Below, piece after piece: positions 44,816 to 54,705 of a stretch of 64,000 nucleotides of DNA; the stretch's first letter is position 1, and each line of letters opens with the position of its first letter. The stretch spans positions 1 to 64,000 of the forward strand of contig PYIY01000082.1 of assembly GCA_003635195.1 (NCBI GenBank), written 5' to 3'. Made by a program: the position numbers and the translations under genes. Source of the stretch: Candidatus Poribacteria bacterium (lineage in GTDB: Bacteria; Poribacteria; WGA-4E; WGA-3G). The notes under the pieces are model-generated. The model saw only the letters and a list, made by a program, of their open reading frames with translations, did no database searches and was not told where the DNA came from.

Positions 44816-45487
44816 ATGGCAAATTCTATTGTGGCACTCAGAGCTTATGGGGATGGTTTACACTTAATCATTAGGCCCCACTTATCGATAGCAGAAGTTG
44901 AGGCTGCGATTCAGCAGGAGATATCGCGCATGAATCGCTCTTTAGCTGGGACATCGGTGCAAATTGATCTTAAGTCTCCAACCTTGAAAGAGGAGGAGAT
45001 CGAGCTGCTCAGCTCGAAACTCCAGGAAACCTACGATCTCACAGTACGTGGTGTCGAAGTCGCTGATGAGCCGATCGCGCCACCCATCGCTGCCGCGCCA
45101 ACAACGCATATCATATCGCAAACGACAGATACCCGTCCCTCGCGAGACAGTGAACTGTCCCGGATTGTACCGAACACAATTCGTTCTGGCCAAACAGAGG
45201 AATTTCCACAAGGGAGTCTTATTATTTACGGCGATGTTAACTCGGGTGGTGAAGTAAAAGCAGGCGGGGACATCGTTGTGCTTGGTACGCTGCGTGGGAG
45301 TGCTTACGCTGGCATGAATGGTAGGTTATCCGCCGTGATTATCGCAATGGATTTCGCGCCCTTAAAACTTCAGATAGGAAATTATGTGAACCGTTCATCG
45401 GTTAATCAGCAACCCCGAGGTTATCCAGAGATTGCCCGCATCGGGGCAGAAGACGTAATTATTGTTGAGAAATTTGTTAAATTTTAG
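44816..45487 (+). CDS. minC: Septum site-determining protein MinC
   Basis: 223 residues. The N-terminal MinC_N domain (VALRAYGDGLHLII...) is followed by a Pro/Thr-rich linker and the C-terminal beta-helix (GSLIIYGDVNSGGEVKAGGDIVVLGTLRGSAYAGMNGRLSAVIIAMDFAPLKLQIG), which binds FtsZ and MinD. It inhibits Z-ring formation away from midcell. First gene of minCDE; minD starts 17 bp downstream with AGGAGG. Confidence 0.93.
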   Translation: MANSIVALRAYGDGLHLIIRPHLSIAEVEAAIQQEISRMNRSLAGTSVQIDLKSPTLKEEEIELLSSKLQETYDLTVRGVEVADEPIAPPIAAAPTTHIISQTTDTRPSRDSELSRIVPNTIRSGQTEEFPQGSLIIYGDVNSGGEVKAGGDIVVLGTLRGSAYAGMNGRLSAVIIAMDFAPLKLQIGNYVNRSSVNQQPRGYPEIARIGAEDVIIVEKFVKF

Positions 45488-45504
45488 GATAGGAGGTTCC
45501 GGTT

Positions 45505-46299
45505 ATGGGAAAAGTGATCGTAGTGACATCAGGAAAGGGAGGTGTCGGCAAAACAACCTCTACAGCCAACTTAGGGACAGCACTTGCACTCCTGGGTAAA
45601 ACCGTTGTAGTTGTTGACGCGGATGTCGGGCTTCGGAATCTCGATATCGTGATGGGACTTGAGAGCCGGATTGTTTATACTTCGATGGATGTCATTGAGA
45701 AGCAGTGTGAACTCAGTAAAGCACTCGTTAGAGATCGTCGCGTTGATGGGCTGATGCTGCTCGCAGCCTCGCAGAAAAATAACAAAGACGATATCCAACC
45801 AGAACAGATGAAAGCCATCTGCGACAAACTCCGGACTGCGCACGATTTCGTCCTGGTGGACTCGCCTGCCGGCATTGAGCGCGGTTTTAGTAATGCCTCT
45901 GCTGGCGCGGACGAAGCCATCGTCGTTACAACCCCGGATGTCTCTGCTATTCGGGATGCCGATAGGATTATCGGTTTGCTCCAAAACGCGAGGATTGAAC
46001 CGATCAACCTTGTCCTCAATCGCTTCTCCCCAGAACTGGTAGGGAATGGGAGCATGATGGATCAAGCCGACGTGTTGGATATCCTGAATATTAACCTCAT
46101 CGGCGTTGTGCCAGAAGACAGTGGGGTCATCACCTCTACAAACCGAGGCATCCCGCTTGTATATGAAGACGGTTCACCCGGTGCTCAAGCGTACATGCGT
46201 ATTGCACGGCGACTGACCGGACAACGCATCCCAATCCATGATTTTGAACAGAAAGGCTTATTCAGCAATATTTTAAACTGGTTCACGAGAAAGAGGTGA
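45505..46299 (+). CDS. minD: Septum site-determining ATPase MinD
   Basis: 264 residues. The deviant Walker A SGKGGVGKTT, VVVDADVGLRNLDIVMGLE (Walker A') and FVLVDSPAGIERGF (Walker B) are intact. The C-terminal amphipathic membrane-targeting helix is GLFSNILNWFTRKR. MinD recruits MinC to the membrane and drives oscillation with MinE. The stop codon lies at the start of an inserted element that now separates it from minE. Confidence 0.95.
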   Translation: MGKVIVVTSGKGGVGKTTSTANLGTALALLGKTVVVVDADVGLRNLDIVMGLESRIVYTSMDVIEKQCELSKALVRDRRVDGLMLLAASQKNNKDDIQPEQMKAICDKLRTAHDFVLVDSPAGIERGFSNASAGADEAIVVTTPDVSAIRDADRIIGLLQNARIEPINLVLNRFSPELVGNGSMMDQADVLDILNINLIGVVPEDSGVITSTNRGIPLVYEDGSPGAQAYMRIARRLTGQRIPIHDFEQKGLFSNILNWFTRKR

Positions 46300-46300
46300 T

Positions 46301-46756
46301 AGACCTCGCCCTAAAGGGCGAGGCTTCCGCAAAGTTTTTTGATTTGCGAAAGCATTTGTGGCTTCAAACGACATCGCGATTGATTTGAGAATGCCAAAAG
46401 CAACCGTCTTACTATGCCTAAGCACAACGGACGCTAACCCGACCCCGCACCGAGGTACCTTGCGCACATTTTGATGTGTGTTAGAAGCTATTAACTTCTT
46501 TACATTCTCGTGAGATTCGCCATTACGCGTCTTTCTCTAACACATGTCGAGCATATTTTAGATATTTATAAGGTGTATAAGCTTTTACGTAGTTGACTCA
46601 ATATCAAGCAATATACCAATGCATCAACTCACAACCAATGCCGAATACGCTATTATTATACCACATTTTTTCAACAATGTTAAGTTTTTTTTTGGACACA
46701 ACCCAAAGAACCGCCACGACACTCCCGCTCTAAAGAGCGAGGTTTTGTAGCGGAAG
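46301..46756 (-). mobile_element. Internally deleted element between minD and minE, flanked by 11-bp repeats
   Basis: AAGAGGTGATA occurs at both junctions (46290-46300 and 46756-46766). The left end begins with the hairpin CCTCGCCCTAAAGGGCGAGG; the right end has CTCCCGCTCTAAAGAGCGAG. Both resemble IS200/IS605-type ends, but no transposase or tnpB remains in the 456 bp. IS200/IS605 elements do not duplicate targets, so the direct repeat may instead mark a MITE. Removing the insert restores a typical short minD-minE junction. Confidence 0.55.
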
Positions 46757-46775
46757 AGGTGATAAGGAGTTTCTG

Positions 46776-47048
46776 ATGAATATCAGCATAAAACAGTTGT
46801 TCGGGCGCAAACCGAAATCGAGTAGTATCGCTAAACAGCGCCTGAAACTGGTCATCACACAAGATAGGTTAGATGTTGATGACCGGGTTATGACAAGGTT
46901 ACATCATGAATTAGCAGAGGTGCTGGCAAAATATTTTGAATTTTCAGCCAGCTCTGTTAAGATGGACTTGAAACAGGAGGGAAATTCCTACATCCTTGTC
47001 GCGGATTTTCCTTATACGAAATTCCACGATACGGGTATGAGACAATAA
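46776..47048 (+). CDS. minE: Cell division topological factor MinE
   Basis: 90 residues. AKQRLKLVITQDRLDVDDRVMTRLHHELAEVLAKYF is the anti-MinCD and dimerisation core, followed by the typical beta strands (VKMDLKQEGNSYILVADFPY). MinE stimulates MinD ATPase and restricts MinC to the poles. The GATAAGGAG site before the start is kept. Expression now has to cross the 456-bp insert or start from within it. Confidence 0.9.
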   Translation: MNISIKQLFGRKPKSSSIAKQRLKLVITQDRLDVDDRVMTRLHHELAEVLAKYFEFSASSVKMDLKQEGNSYILVADFPYTKFHDTGMRQ

Positions 47049-47110
47049 TCGGTGGGTGAGAGATTTATGCGTTTTGAAAGCGTGTCCGCGAGTTCTAAGG
47101 GTTTTCTGCG

Positions 47111-47911
47111 TCAAAGAATCAATTCCCAAATCGCCTTCGCAACCCCGTTATCGTCATTCGTTGTTGTGATGAAGTCGGCACAAGCCCGAATCGGTGGCAC
47201 CGCGTTTGCCATGGCTATCCCGAAACCTGCCGTTTGGAGTAGACTCTCATCGTTGTAACTATCGCCAAAAGCAACAACCGTATCCATGGGGATGTTGAAC
47301 CCGTTGGCGAGTGCTGTCAGTGCGCGTCCTTTAGTGACCTCCGGATTCATAAATTCAATATATTCTGCTTGGGTCTGCGTAACATAAAGCTTCTCTGCGT
47401 AATTGGTTTGAAAACGCCTTAGGAGGGGTTGCAACTTTTCAGGTGTATGGATAATAAGCAACTTCGTTGGCGTTTCATCTGCGAACTGACGTAGGTCTCC
47501 GATAGGCATCGCTGGAACCCCCGTTCGTGCTTCATAAAGGTCGCTCCATGCGTTCCGCTCGGCGACATAGAGTTCGTCGTTCAGACAGAAATTGAGATGT
47601 AATCCCTGCTCGATGCAGTCATTGACAACCGCCATCGCGTAATCCGATGGAACAGGCGTGTGATGATAGACCTCGGCAGTCGTGGCATGTCGTACCATCC
47701 CCCCGTTGTAAGAGATAATAGGATTTTCAAGCCCGATCTGATCGCTAATCGGTTGGATAGAACGGTGCATCCTGCCAGAAACTAATACCACGAGTATATC
47801 GTTTGCCGCGAGTGCTTGGAGTGCCTCGCGGTTTTTCTCTGACAACTTATGATCACTGCTTAGGAGCGTTCCATCTAAGTCGAAAGCCGCTAAGCGACAC
47901 GGTATTTTCAT
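47111..47911 (-). CDS. Cof-type HAD-superfamily phosphatase
   Basis: 266 residues. The HAD motifs are present: AAFDLDGTLLSSDHKLSEKN (motif I, nucleophile Asp), VLVSGRMHRS (motif II), a Lys in KGRALTALANGF (motif III) and VVAFGDSYNDESLLQTAGFGIAMANA (motif IV). The Cof/YidA-type cap lies between motifs II and III. Such enzymes hydrolyse sugar phosphates, FMN or similar small phosphates. Convergent with minE. Confidence 0.88.
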   Translation of the reverse strand: MKIPCRLAAFDLDGTLLSSDHKLSEKNREALQALAANDILVVLVSGRMHRSIQPISDQIGLENPIISYNGGMVRHATTAEVYHHTPVPSDYAMAVVNDCIEQGLHLNFCLNDELYVAERNAWSDLYEARTGVPAMPIGDLRQFADETPTKLLIIHTPEKLQPLLRRFQTNYAEKLYVTQTQAEYIEFMNPEVTKGRALTALANGFNIPMDTVVAFGDSYNDESLLQTAGFGIAMANAVPPIRACADFITTTNDDNGVAKAIWELIL

Positions 47912-48017
47912 TTTTTAATGTATTACTCCTATGCTAAAGAAACGCCCAATCAAAAACCCTTCCACTTCGTTTCAGGCAGGTTTTTGGTTAATGCACCACT
48001 GGATTCGGATATTGGTT

Positions 48018-48062
48018 CGCTATTTACTTACTGATGGCTGATGGCTGACTGCCGACAGCCAT
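48018..48062. repeat. Degenerate GGCTGATGGCTGAC tandem repeat
   Basis: GATGGCTGATGGCTGACTGC and CGACAGCCATT are part of a family of short degenerate tandem words seen in many gaps here (12000, 49188-49300, 49350-49377, 50014-50045, 53113-53150). They are non-coding. Confidence 0.6.
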
Positions 48063-48064
48063 TT

Positions 48065-49183
48065 TCACCAAACTGCCTGTTCCGTCTCTCGGTCAAAGAG
48101 ATGCATTTCTGATTCATCAAAATCTAACCAAACAGTATCCCCCACTGTAACCCGAAACGTTGGATGTGTTCTCATCCGAAGTAAGATAGGGTCCTGCGTC
48201 TCCGAATGGGTGCCGAGACGGATGTCAAGAATATTGACTGCTCCGAGCGGTTCAATGAGATGCACCTGAGCAGAAATACTACGTTCATTGGGGTGACGCA
48301 TCGCTGTGATATGCTCAGGACGCACGCCAAACACCAAACCGCTTTTTTCGGTGCCTGAAGGGATCGCTGCCTGCCGTTCTGGCGAGAGGCGAAGATGGAC
48401 ATCGGTGTGACTGAGATGTAGTACGGATTCCCCTTCCTTGAGCGTAAGTTCCGCATCAAGGAGGTTCATGGTCGGCATACCCATAAACCCAGCAACAAAG
48501 AGGCTCTGAGGTTTATTGTAAATTTCATGCGGGGTCCCGATCTGTTGTAGGATTCCTTGGTGGATCACAGCGATTCTGTCTGCAAGGGACATCGCTTCAA
48601 CTTGGTCATGTGTCACAAAGATGGTCGTCGCGCCGATTTCATGTTGGAGGCGTTTAATTTCGGCGCGCGTGTCAACGCGAATCTTCGCATCTAAATTCGC
48701 CATAGGTTCATCAAGGAGATAAACCTTGGGTTGTCGGACCATTGCGCGTCCGAGCGCGACGCGTTGCATCTCGCCACCGCTGAGAACACTCGGTTTCCTA
48801 TTTAACATGTCAGATATTTGTAGAATCTCTGCAACACGTTTGACTTGGGTGTCAATCTCCGATTTGGAGATATTTACCGCTTTGAGTGGAAAAGCGATGT
48901 TATCGTAGACATTCAGATGTGGGTAGAGCGCGTAAAATTGAAAGACAAAAGCGATGTCCCGGTCAGCAGGCGAAAGATCGTTGACACGTTCCCCGTCAAT
49001 GAAGATGTCGCCTTCTTCAGGATTTTCTAAGCCTGCGATGAGACGGAGCGTTGTTGTTTTACCACAGCCAGAGGGACCGAGAAAAACGACGAACTCTTTG
49101 TCCTCAACTTCGAGGTTAAAATCTTTGACAGCGACGACATCGCCAAAGCGTTTTACAACGTTTTCAAGTTTAATATGCGCCAT
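48065..49183 (-). CDS. ABC transporter ATP-binding protein, MalK/UgpC-like
   Basis: 372 residues. Walker A GPSGCGKTT, signature LSGGEMQRVALGRAMVRQP and Walker B VYLLDEPMANLD, then the His switch VTHDQ. The C-terminal TOBE/OB domain (GVRPEHITAM, VWLDFDESEMHLFDRETEQAVW) places it in the CUT1/MalK-like group that energises uptake of sugars or glycerol phosphate. No permease or binding-protein genes are adjacent, so it may be a shared ATPase. Confidence 0.9.
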   Translation of the reverse strand: MAHIKLENVVKRFGDVVAVKDFNLEVEDKEFVVFLGPSGCGKTTTLRLIAGLENPEEGDIFIDGERVNDLSPADRDIAFVFQFYALYPHLNVYDNIAFPLKAVNISKSEIDTQVKRVAEILQISDMLNRKPSVLSGGEMQRVALGRAMVRQPKVYLLDEPMANLDAKIRVDTRAEIKRLQHEIGATTIFVTHDQVEAMSLADRIAVIHQGILQQIGTPHEIYNKPQSLFVAGFMGMPTMNLLDAELTLKEGESVLHLSHTDVHLRLSPERQAAIPSGTEKSGLVFGVRPEHITAMRHPNERSISAQVHLIEPLGAVNILDIRLGTHSETQDPILLRMRTHPTFRVTVGDTVWLDFDESEMHLFDRETEQAVW

Positions 49184-49185
49184 AA

Positions 49186-49377
49186 TATTAGTTGTCAGTT
49201 GTCAGTTATCGGTTATCAGAGGAATGGCTTTCAGCAATCAGCCGTCGGTTTTCAGGAAGATGGCTGTCGGCTATCGGAGACCATTGGCTATCAGTAACAA
49301 GAGGCTTCTGATGAACAGAAGGGAAATACCCAAGCAAAAACACCCGCTTTGCTGATTGCTGACGGCTGACGGCTACT
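49186..49377. repeat. Intergenic degenerate tandem repeats
   Basis: Repeated words AGTTGTCAGTTGTCAGTTAT, CAGCAATCAGCCGTCGG, GATGGCTGTCGGCTATCGG and GCTGATTGCTGACGGCTGAC fill most of the gap. No gene. Confidence 0.6.
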
Positions 49378-49938
49378 TTACATTAGAAAGTGCATCACTG
49401 CCCCCGAAACGAGCGGGACGGTGAGATTGTCGTCAATCGGGAAAGGCATGAGTTCCACGATTGTCGCCACCAAAGCACCGATGATCGCTATAACAGGGTT
49501 TAACTTGATTAAAGCGACTGCGGCACAGACAACGAAACACGCAGCACTCCCCTCCAAACTTTTTTTGCCGAGAAGTTTCGTCCGTCCCCACTTTTTGCCC
49601 ACGAGTGCGGCTGCCATATCCCCTAATACCATAAAAAAGATACAGACAATCGCAAGCGTCTTAGCAAACAAAAAAATACACAGGAACGCACTGATTAGAT
49701 AGTAGGTCGCGCCTGTTACTGCGCCTTTACGTTCATGTCTACGGAGGAGAGGTTTAAAAATTCGGAAAAAGAACTCGCCGAAATGTGGGGAACACCATTT
49801 CACCAATTCCACGGCAAGCGCGAAGCCAGTCAGTATCCCCATTAAAATCAACATCGTCGGTTTATCCAGGAAGAGATAGATAACCGGTAGGGTGAGTCCT
49901 GATAAATGAATGCTTTTCCGGAGCAGCTCGCCTATCAT
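49378..49938 (-). CDS. Dolichol/phytol kinase-like integral membrane protein
   Basis: 186 residues from the ATG at 49938, which follows GGAGGGCAAAGCG; the longer ORF start is less likely. About six transmembrane helices. The pattern (RKSIHLSGLTLPVIYLF; FFMVLGDMAAALVGKKWGRTKLLGKKSLEGSAACF; VELMPFPIDDNLTVPLVSG) is that of CTP-dependent polyprenol/phytol kinases related to CDP-diglyceride synthetases, with GDMAAALVG and KKSLEGS as conserved motifs. It may phosphorylate a lipid alcohol. Stands alone. Confidence 0.8.
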   Translation of the reverse strand: MIGELLRKSIHLSGLTLPVIYLFLDKPTMLILMGILTGFALAVELVKWCSPHFGEFFFRIFKPLLRRHERKGAVTGATYYLISAFLCIFLFAKTLAIVCIFFMVLGDMAAALVGKKWGRTKLLGKKSLEGSAACFVVCAAVALIKLNPVIAIIGALVATIVELMPFPIDDNLTVPLVSGAVMHFLM

Positions 49939-50238
49939 CGCTTTGCCCTCCACACAATCCAATAATATCCGCCTAATTATTATAGGATTTACAAGAGAAA
50001 ATATCAAGGGAATAGTAACCAGTGGCCAGTAACCAGTGGCCAGTTAAGAGGGTTCCGATTCATCAACAATCTCTTTTCTGGAAACTGGAAACTCCTAAAA
50101 CTGACGACTTTTTCTACTTTTTGACAAAAAAAACACACATTTTTGTTGCATTCAGAGATTATAATTTTTTTACTATTCAAACAATATTAAAAATCTACGA
50201 GAGGATTTCAAGTTTGCCCAAAGGGATAAAAATATAAA

Positions 50239-53112
50239 ATGAGAGGACTTCTTAATATAGGTTTACAGGTTCCACCTTTCCGTGGACGGCTTCGTATCGG
50301 ATACCTGTTGCTTTTGTTAATTGGCGCAGCACTCACATTCTGCGAAGTAGGGGCTGATAACCATGAAACGCAACAGCTCGTCAAAATAACTGGTATTGTT
50401 GTAGATAGCGATACCGAGGCACCGCTGTTAGATGTAACAATTCGGGTTACTGATACCCAAATCCGTGTAAAGACTGATGAGACAGGCGCGTTTTCGCTGG
50501 AATTACCGATCGGCACTTATAAAATCCATGCAAGCGCGTCGTTTTATAACACCTATGCTATCACCGATTTTCAAGTAAAAGCAGGAGAAACACCGGAACC
50601 GCTGCGCATACAATTGGTAGCACAGGTGGTGAAACTTGATGCGATTAAGATGCCAGTCCAGCTGAGCCAGTCCAGCGAACGTGGGCTGCTTGAAAAACGG
50701 ATGCGCAGCTCCCGAATTGAGGACAGCATCAGTACGGAAGAAATTAGCCGACTCCCCGCATCGTCTGCGGGTGAGGCGATTAAACGGGTGACCGGTGTCA
50801 GTATCGTTGGTGGACGTTATGTGTTCGTCCGGGGATTAGGAGAACGTTACAGTAACACGCTCCTTAATAATGTTGAAATTCCGAGCCCTGAACCGAACAG
50901 ACGGGTTGTACCTATGGATATTTTTCCGGCAAGCCTACTCGCGAGTCTACAGACAGTAAAGACTTTCTCCCCTGACCAACCGGGCGGTTTCGCTGGCGGT
51001 TCCGTCCAAGTGTTTACGAAAGACTTTCCTGAAGATTTGACGATGTCGTTATCCATGTCAACGGGTTTCAACACACAAGCAACAGGAGAAGACGGTTTAA
51101 CTTATCCGGGTGGCGATTTTGATTTCTTAGGATTTGACGACGGTTCGCGTAAACTACCGAATATCATTCGAGATGAGGCAGCGGATGTGCCTATCCGGGA
51201 GCGTGGACGTTTTACACCCGCTGGCTTTACGCCCAAAGAAATTCAAACCTTCGGACAATCGTTTGAAAACGTCTGGTCACCTGAACGACAGTCTCTGCCG
51301 GTCAATCAAGGTTATAAATTTAGCCTCGGTAATAGCAATCCCCTTTTCGGTAAAGATTTCGGCTATTTGGGGGTCATCTCTTATGGTAACAGGCACAGTT
51401 ACGGAACACAAGTTCGCAACGCCTTCCGTATCGGTCTGAATGAGACGCTTTCACCTGTTACCTCATATAATATTGAACGGAGTGGTAACGAAGTAGACTG
51501 GGGTACTGTTTTAAATACCAGCCTGCGCTTCTCAACGCAACATCAAGTCAGCCTACGGTCGCTTTTCACGCACACTGCTGAAGATGAAACCCGAACGTGG
51601 GAAGGCTTCAATGCCGACAGAAACACAGATATGCGAAGCACTCGCCTCCGATACGTTGAACGCCAACTGTTCTCTGGACAGTTGGCAGGTATGCATGATT
51701 TCAACTTTGGTGAACCGGATCCGGAGTTAGAAGTCCCGGAGGCACCTGAGGTCTCTATGGAGTGGCGACTGACCTATTCGCGTGCGTCGCGCGATGAACC
51801 CGACACGCGTGAGAATATCTACGAAGATAGAGGCGATGGCACATACACATTCCGTGATGTCACACAAAGTGGAAGCCGATTTTTCTTTGATCTCGAGGAC
51901 GACGAATATAACGCCCGCGCCGATTGGAAAGTTCGGATTGGTCCAGAAGGGCTTTTCAAATTTGGAGGGTTACTCCGAGATAGAGCACGGACATTCGATG
52001 TCCGTAGATTTAGATTCCTGCCTTCTGATCGAGTGGACGCTGCCGTCAATCTATCCGACCCACCGGAAATACTTTTCCAAACCCGAAACATAGCACCGCG
52101 CGTCTTTGAATTGCGCGAATCGACGCGTTCTACCGATAACTACTTGGCGGATCATAATATTTATTCAGGTTACCTGATGCTTGATCTCCCGCTTTCTGCC
52201 AAATGGCAGGTTATGACCGGGGTCCGATTGGAATCTTCCGATCAAAAGGTAACCACCTACGATCCATTCGCTGCCTCTCGCAAGGAAATTGAAGCGAATT
52301 TGCAGACTCTTGATTGGCTGCCGGGGCTGAATGTCACATATCGTCTAACGGAGCGGATGAATTTGCGTCTCGCAGCATCCCGGACGATAACACGTCCAGA
52401 TTTCCGTGAACTCGCCCCATTTGAGTTCACAGATTTCGTCGGCGGCAGGACGATTCTTGGTAACCCGGACTTGGAACGGACGCAGATCAACAATTTCGAT
52501 TTCCGTTGGGAAGTCTTTCCGCAGATAGGCGGTATCTTGGCTGTCAGTGCATTCTATAAACGGTTCCAAAAACCGATTGAACAAATTGTCCAACCCCAAG
52601 CAGAAGTCCGAATTACCTATGAAAACGCTGAGGGTGCCCACAATTACGGATTGGAGTTAGAGGCACGCCAGCATCTCGGTGTCCTTACAGATGCGTTGCG
52701 TAACTTTTCGATTAACACGAACACTGCCCTGATTTCCTCGCAAGTCGTCCTACCGGGGGATGTCGGCATCCAGACTTCTTCGGAGCGACCCCTCCAGGGA
52801 CAGTGTCCGTACATTGTTAACTTGTCCATCGGTTATGAAGAACCCAACTGGGGTATTTCAAGCGCGATTGCGTATAACATCTTTGGACGTAGACTCTCTG
52901 AGGTGGGTAATCACGGGGCACCAGATGTTTACGAGCAGCCCCGTGGCCAATTGGATGTAAGTTTCAGCCGAATCGTTGCAAATTATTTCAAATTCAGCGT
53001 TTCGGCGAAAAATCTACTTGATCCCTACGTCCATTATAAGATAGGAGAAGCAACCTATCTTGCGTACAAACTTGGTCGATCGTTCTCGTTTGGGATAAGT
53101 TACAATTTGTAG
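50239..53112 (+). CDS. TonB-dependent outer-membrane receptor
   Basis: 957 residues. An N-terminal signal or anchor segment (RIGYLLLLLIGAALTFCEVGA), a carboxypeptidase-regulatory-like beta-sandwich domain (ITGIVVDSDTEAPLLDVTIRVTDTQ), a plug domain (ISTEEISRLPASSAGEAIKRVTGVSIVGGRYVFVRGLGERYSNTLLNN) and a 22-stranded barrel with the typical terminal strand ending in SFGISYNL. It imports a scarce substrate using TonB energy, possibly delivered by the gene at 55275. The preceding 300 bp hold CCAGTGGCCAGTAA tandem words and AT-rich sequence only. Confidence 0.92.
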   Translation: MRGLLNIGLQVPPFRGRLRIGYLLLLLIGAALTFCEVGADNHETQQLVKITGIVVDSDTEAPLLDVTIRVTDTQIRVKTDETGAFSLELPIGTYKIHASASFYNTYAITDFQVKAGETPEPLRIQLVAQVVKLDAIKMPVQLSQSSERGLLEKRMRSSRIEDSISTEEISRLPASSAGEAIKRVTGVSIVGGRYVFVRGLGERYSNTLLNNVEIPSPEPNRRVVPMDIFPASLLASLQTVKTFSPDQPGGFAGGSVQVFTKDFPEDLTMSLSMSTGFNTQATGEDGLTYPGGDFDFLGFDDGSRKLPNIIRDEAADVPIRERGRFTPAGFTPKEIQTFGQSFENVWSPERQSLPVNQGYKFSLGNSNPLFGKDFGYLGVISYGNRHSYGTQVRNAFRIGLNETLSPVTSYNIERSGNEVDWGTVLNTSLRFSTQHQVSLRSLFTHTAEDETRTWEGFNADRNTDMRSTRLRYVERQLFSGQLAGMHDFNFGEPDPELEVPEAPEVSMEWRLTYSRASRDEPDTRENIYEDRGDGTYTFRDVTQSGSRFFFDLEDDEYNARADWKVRIGPEGLFKFGGLLRDRARTFDVRRFRFLPSDRVDAAVNLSDPPEILFQTRNIAPRVFELRESTRSTDNYLADHNIYSGYLMLDLPLSAKWQVMTGVRLESSDQKVTTYDPFAASRKEIEANLQTLDWLPGLNVTYRLTERMNLRLAASRTITRPDFRELAPFEFTDFVGGRTILGNPDLERTQINNFDFRWEVFPQIGGILAVSAFYKRFQKPIEQIVQPQAEVRITYENAEGAHNYGLELEARQHLGVLTDALRNFSINTNTALISSQVVLPGDVGIQTSSERPLQGQCPYIVNLSIGYEEPNWGISSAIAYNIFGRRLSEVGNHGAPDVYEQPRGQLDVSFSRIVANYFKFSVSAKNLLDPYVHYKIGEATYLAYKLGRSFSFGISYNL

Positions 53113-53334
53113 TGGGAATTAGCTATCAGCCATCAGCTGTCAGCGATCAGGAAGAAAAATCTGCAAAGCAGAAAAAATCATAACATTGTCAACTTTTCGC
53201 AACAATTTATCGGTATCCTTATAGTAGCGACGGAAAAATTAATAATAATGTACATCGTTAAATCACTCTTATCATTGCCTGTTCGCTATAGCGATTAGGC
53301 ATACGAAAAAACAATAAAGGAGCTTAGATCGCTA

Positions 53335-54705
53335 ATGTTAAATATTGGCTCCACTCCTGTATCCACGAAGAAAAGGGATTTGTATCAGAATTGGCTGTTT
53401 CAGTTAATAGCGATTTTCGCCGTTGGCATAGCGTTGGCTTTCGTCGGATGTGGTACCGATGAAGAAGAGACCGACGAAACGGATGAAGCACTCGTCCCAG
53501 AAGAAACTGTTATTGATATTGACGGCCGCCAAGTGGTCATTCTTGAAGGCAAATTGAATGCCGATAAAACGCTTTCAGCGGCTTACGATTATCTCCTACG
53601 CGGTGCCGTATTTGTTGAAGGCGGCGCAACGTTAACGATTGAACCCGGTGTCAAAATTTTCGGGGAACAGGCAAGCAACGGCACACTCATTATTGCACAA
53701 GGTTCTAAGATTATGGCAGACGGTACCGCTGACGCACCAATCGTTATGTCGAGTGATGCCTTTGAAGGTTCCCGCGCACGTGGACAGTGGGGTGGTTTGA
53801 TTGTCAACGGTTCTGCCCCTACAAACCAAGGTCTAACTTTCGGTGAAGGCGACACGGGCGCGTTCGGTGGAAATAACCCCGCTGACAGCAGCGGCGTGCT
53901 TCGTTACGTCCGTATTGAATACGCAGGTATCGAATTTAGCCCCGATAACGAATTGAACGGCATCGCCTTCCAAGGTGTTGGATCTGGGACTGTTGTAGAT
54001 CACGTCCAAGTACACATGAACCAAGATGATGGCATTGAGATGTTCGGCGGCACCGTCAACCTTAAATATGCCCTCGTGACGGGTGCACGCGACGATTCTT
54101 TTGACTGGACAGACGGTTGGACAGGTAAGGGACAATTCTGGGTCGCACAACAGTATGGGGATGACGCAGATAACGGCTTTGAAGTCGATAACAGCAGTAA
54201 AGATAACGAAGCGACACCCCGTTCCGCTGCGACGATCTTCAACGTAACGCTCGTCGGTGATCCATCCGGTCCTGAAAGCGACAACGGTATGTTGATTCGT
54301 GAAGGCGCGGCTGGTATGTATGCCAACTTCATTGTTACCGGATTTAACAAAGTCGGACTTGATATCAATAACGAAGCGACACATGCCCAAGCAGATAACG
54401 GTAAATTGGTTGTCAAGAATAGCATTTTCTTTGAAAATGGAAAAGGCAATTTTGGAGACGAAAAGGACGACGACGGATTTGATGAAGCCGCTTTTGCTAC
54501 CAAAAATGGGAACATGGAAACTGACCCGAACTTGGCAGATCCGTTCAACAAGAACGCACCGAACTTCACCCCGGGCGCAGGTGCCAAAGCAGTATCGCCA
54601 GCACCGCCACCTTCTGACGGCTTCTTTGAACCCGCTGACTTTATCGGTGGTGTGAGTCCGTCCAACAACTGGACAACAGGATGGACAACGAGTGCGCAGA
54701 AGTAG
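53335..54705 (+). CDS. Beta-helix surface lipoprotein
   Basis: 456 residues. A long N-terminal region with a hydrophobic segment (LIAIFAVGIALAFVGC) ends in a lipobox (AFVGC), then an acidic linker. The body repeats a parallel beta-helix pattern: GTLIIAQGSKIMADGTADAPIVMSS, GQWGGLIVNGSAP, DGIEMFGGTVNLKYALVTGARDDSFDWTDGWTG. Homologues of this type are often paired with TonB receptors. It may bind the ligand at the cell surface. It lies 222 bp after the receptor gene. Confidence 0.82.
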   Translation: MLNIGSTPVSTKKRDLYQNWLFQLIAIFAVGIALAFVGCGTDEEETDETDEALVPEETVIDIDGRQVVILEGKLNADKTLSAAYDYLLRGAVFVEGGATLTIEPGVKIFGEQASNGTLIIAQGSKIMADGTADAPIVMSSDAFEGSRARGQWGGLIVNGSAPTNQGLTFGEGDTGAFGGNNPADSSGVLRYVRIEYAGIEFSPDNELNGIAFQGVGSGTVVDHVQVHMNQDDGIEMFGGTVNLKYALVTGARDDSFDWTDGWTGKGQFWVAQQYGDDADNGFEVDNSSKDNEATPRSAATIFNVTLVGDPSGPESDNGMLIREGAAGMYANFIVTGFNKVGLDINNEATHAQADNGKLVVKNSIFFENGKGNFGDEKDDDGFDEAAFATKNGNMETDPNLADPFNKNAPNFTPGAGAKAVSPAPPPSDGFFEPADFIGGVSPSNNWTTGWTTSAQK

